Below, one piece after another: positions 13,328 to 13,329 of a stretch of DNA of 13,329 nucleotides. Origin of the DNA: an uncultured Bacteroidales bacterium (GTDB lineage Bacteria > Bacteroidota > Bacteroidia > Bacteroidales > P3); the NCBI GenBank assembly GCA_905236405.1, contig CAJOQB010000231.1, positions 1 through 13,329 on the forward strand, read 5' to 3'. Position 1 is the first letter of the stretch. Each line of letters opens with the position of its first letter. The notes under the pieces were generated by a model. That model had not been told where the DNA came from, ran no database searches, and saw only the letters and a program-made list of their open reading frames with translations. Position numbers and translations under genes: made by a program.

Positions 13328-13329
13328 CC

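Overview
The window looks like the chromosome of a member of the Bacteroidales (phylum Bacteroidota). Three things suggest this. Promoters fit the Bacteroidota pattern TTTG-N19-TAnnTTTG at several places (exactly at 5669-5699, 8566-8596 and 13297-13327). Start codons are preceded by A-rich stretches rather than clear Shine-Dalgarno sites. The protein families are typical of the group: a DUF4369/DUF5106-type secreted thioredoxin, a PorE-like PD40/OmpA protein and several small envelope lipoproteins. I cannot name a genus. No phage, transposase, CRISPR array or restriction gene is visible.

Layout. Positions 1-5056 are mostly minus strand. In transcription order they hold an EamA-type permease (4139-5056), an unknown lipoprotein (3151-4071), a polyprenyl glycosylphosphotransferase that would start a capsule or exopolysaccharide unit (1684-3111), tRNA-Ser(UGA) with a strong terminator, a hexanucleotide repeat tract with a 63-base insert, a promoter with a long leader, a Wza-like polysaccharide export lipoprotein (126-974), and the start of UDP-glucose 6-dehydrogenase (1-80, cut by the window edge). 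The sugar transferase, export protein and UDP-sugar dehydrogenase fit one surface polysaccharide pathway.

Positions 5044-8400 hold short independent units: a YfcE-type metallophosphoesterase diverging from the permease, tRNA-Leu(CAA), a convergent secreted thioredoxin-like protein sharing a terminator hairpin with that tRNA, and a secreted protein with YD-like repeats. Positions 8566-9001 hold a complete transcription unit for ribosomal protein bL31 type B (promoter, leader, gene, terminator), but its reading frame carries an in-frame TAA at codon 50. Positions 9146-13076 hold lon and, 19 bases downstream, a PD40/degenerate-OmpA envelope protein, probably co-transcribed. The last 250 bases hold a small direct-repeat cluster and a strong promoter for a gene beyond the window.

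Most of the content is housekeeping and envelope genes. The observations most worth a second look are the interrupted bL31 gene and the hexamer repeat tract with its insert. No convincing new multi-gene system is visible.
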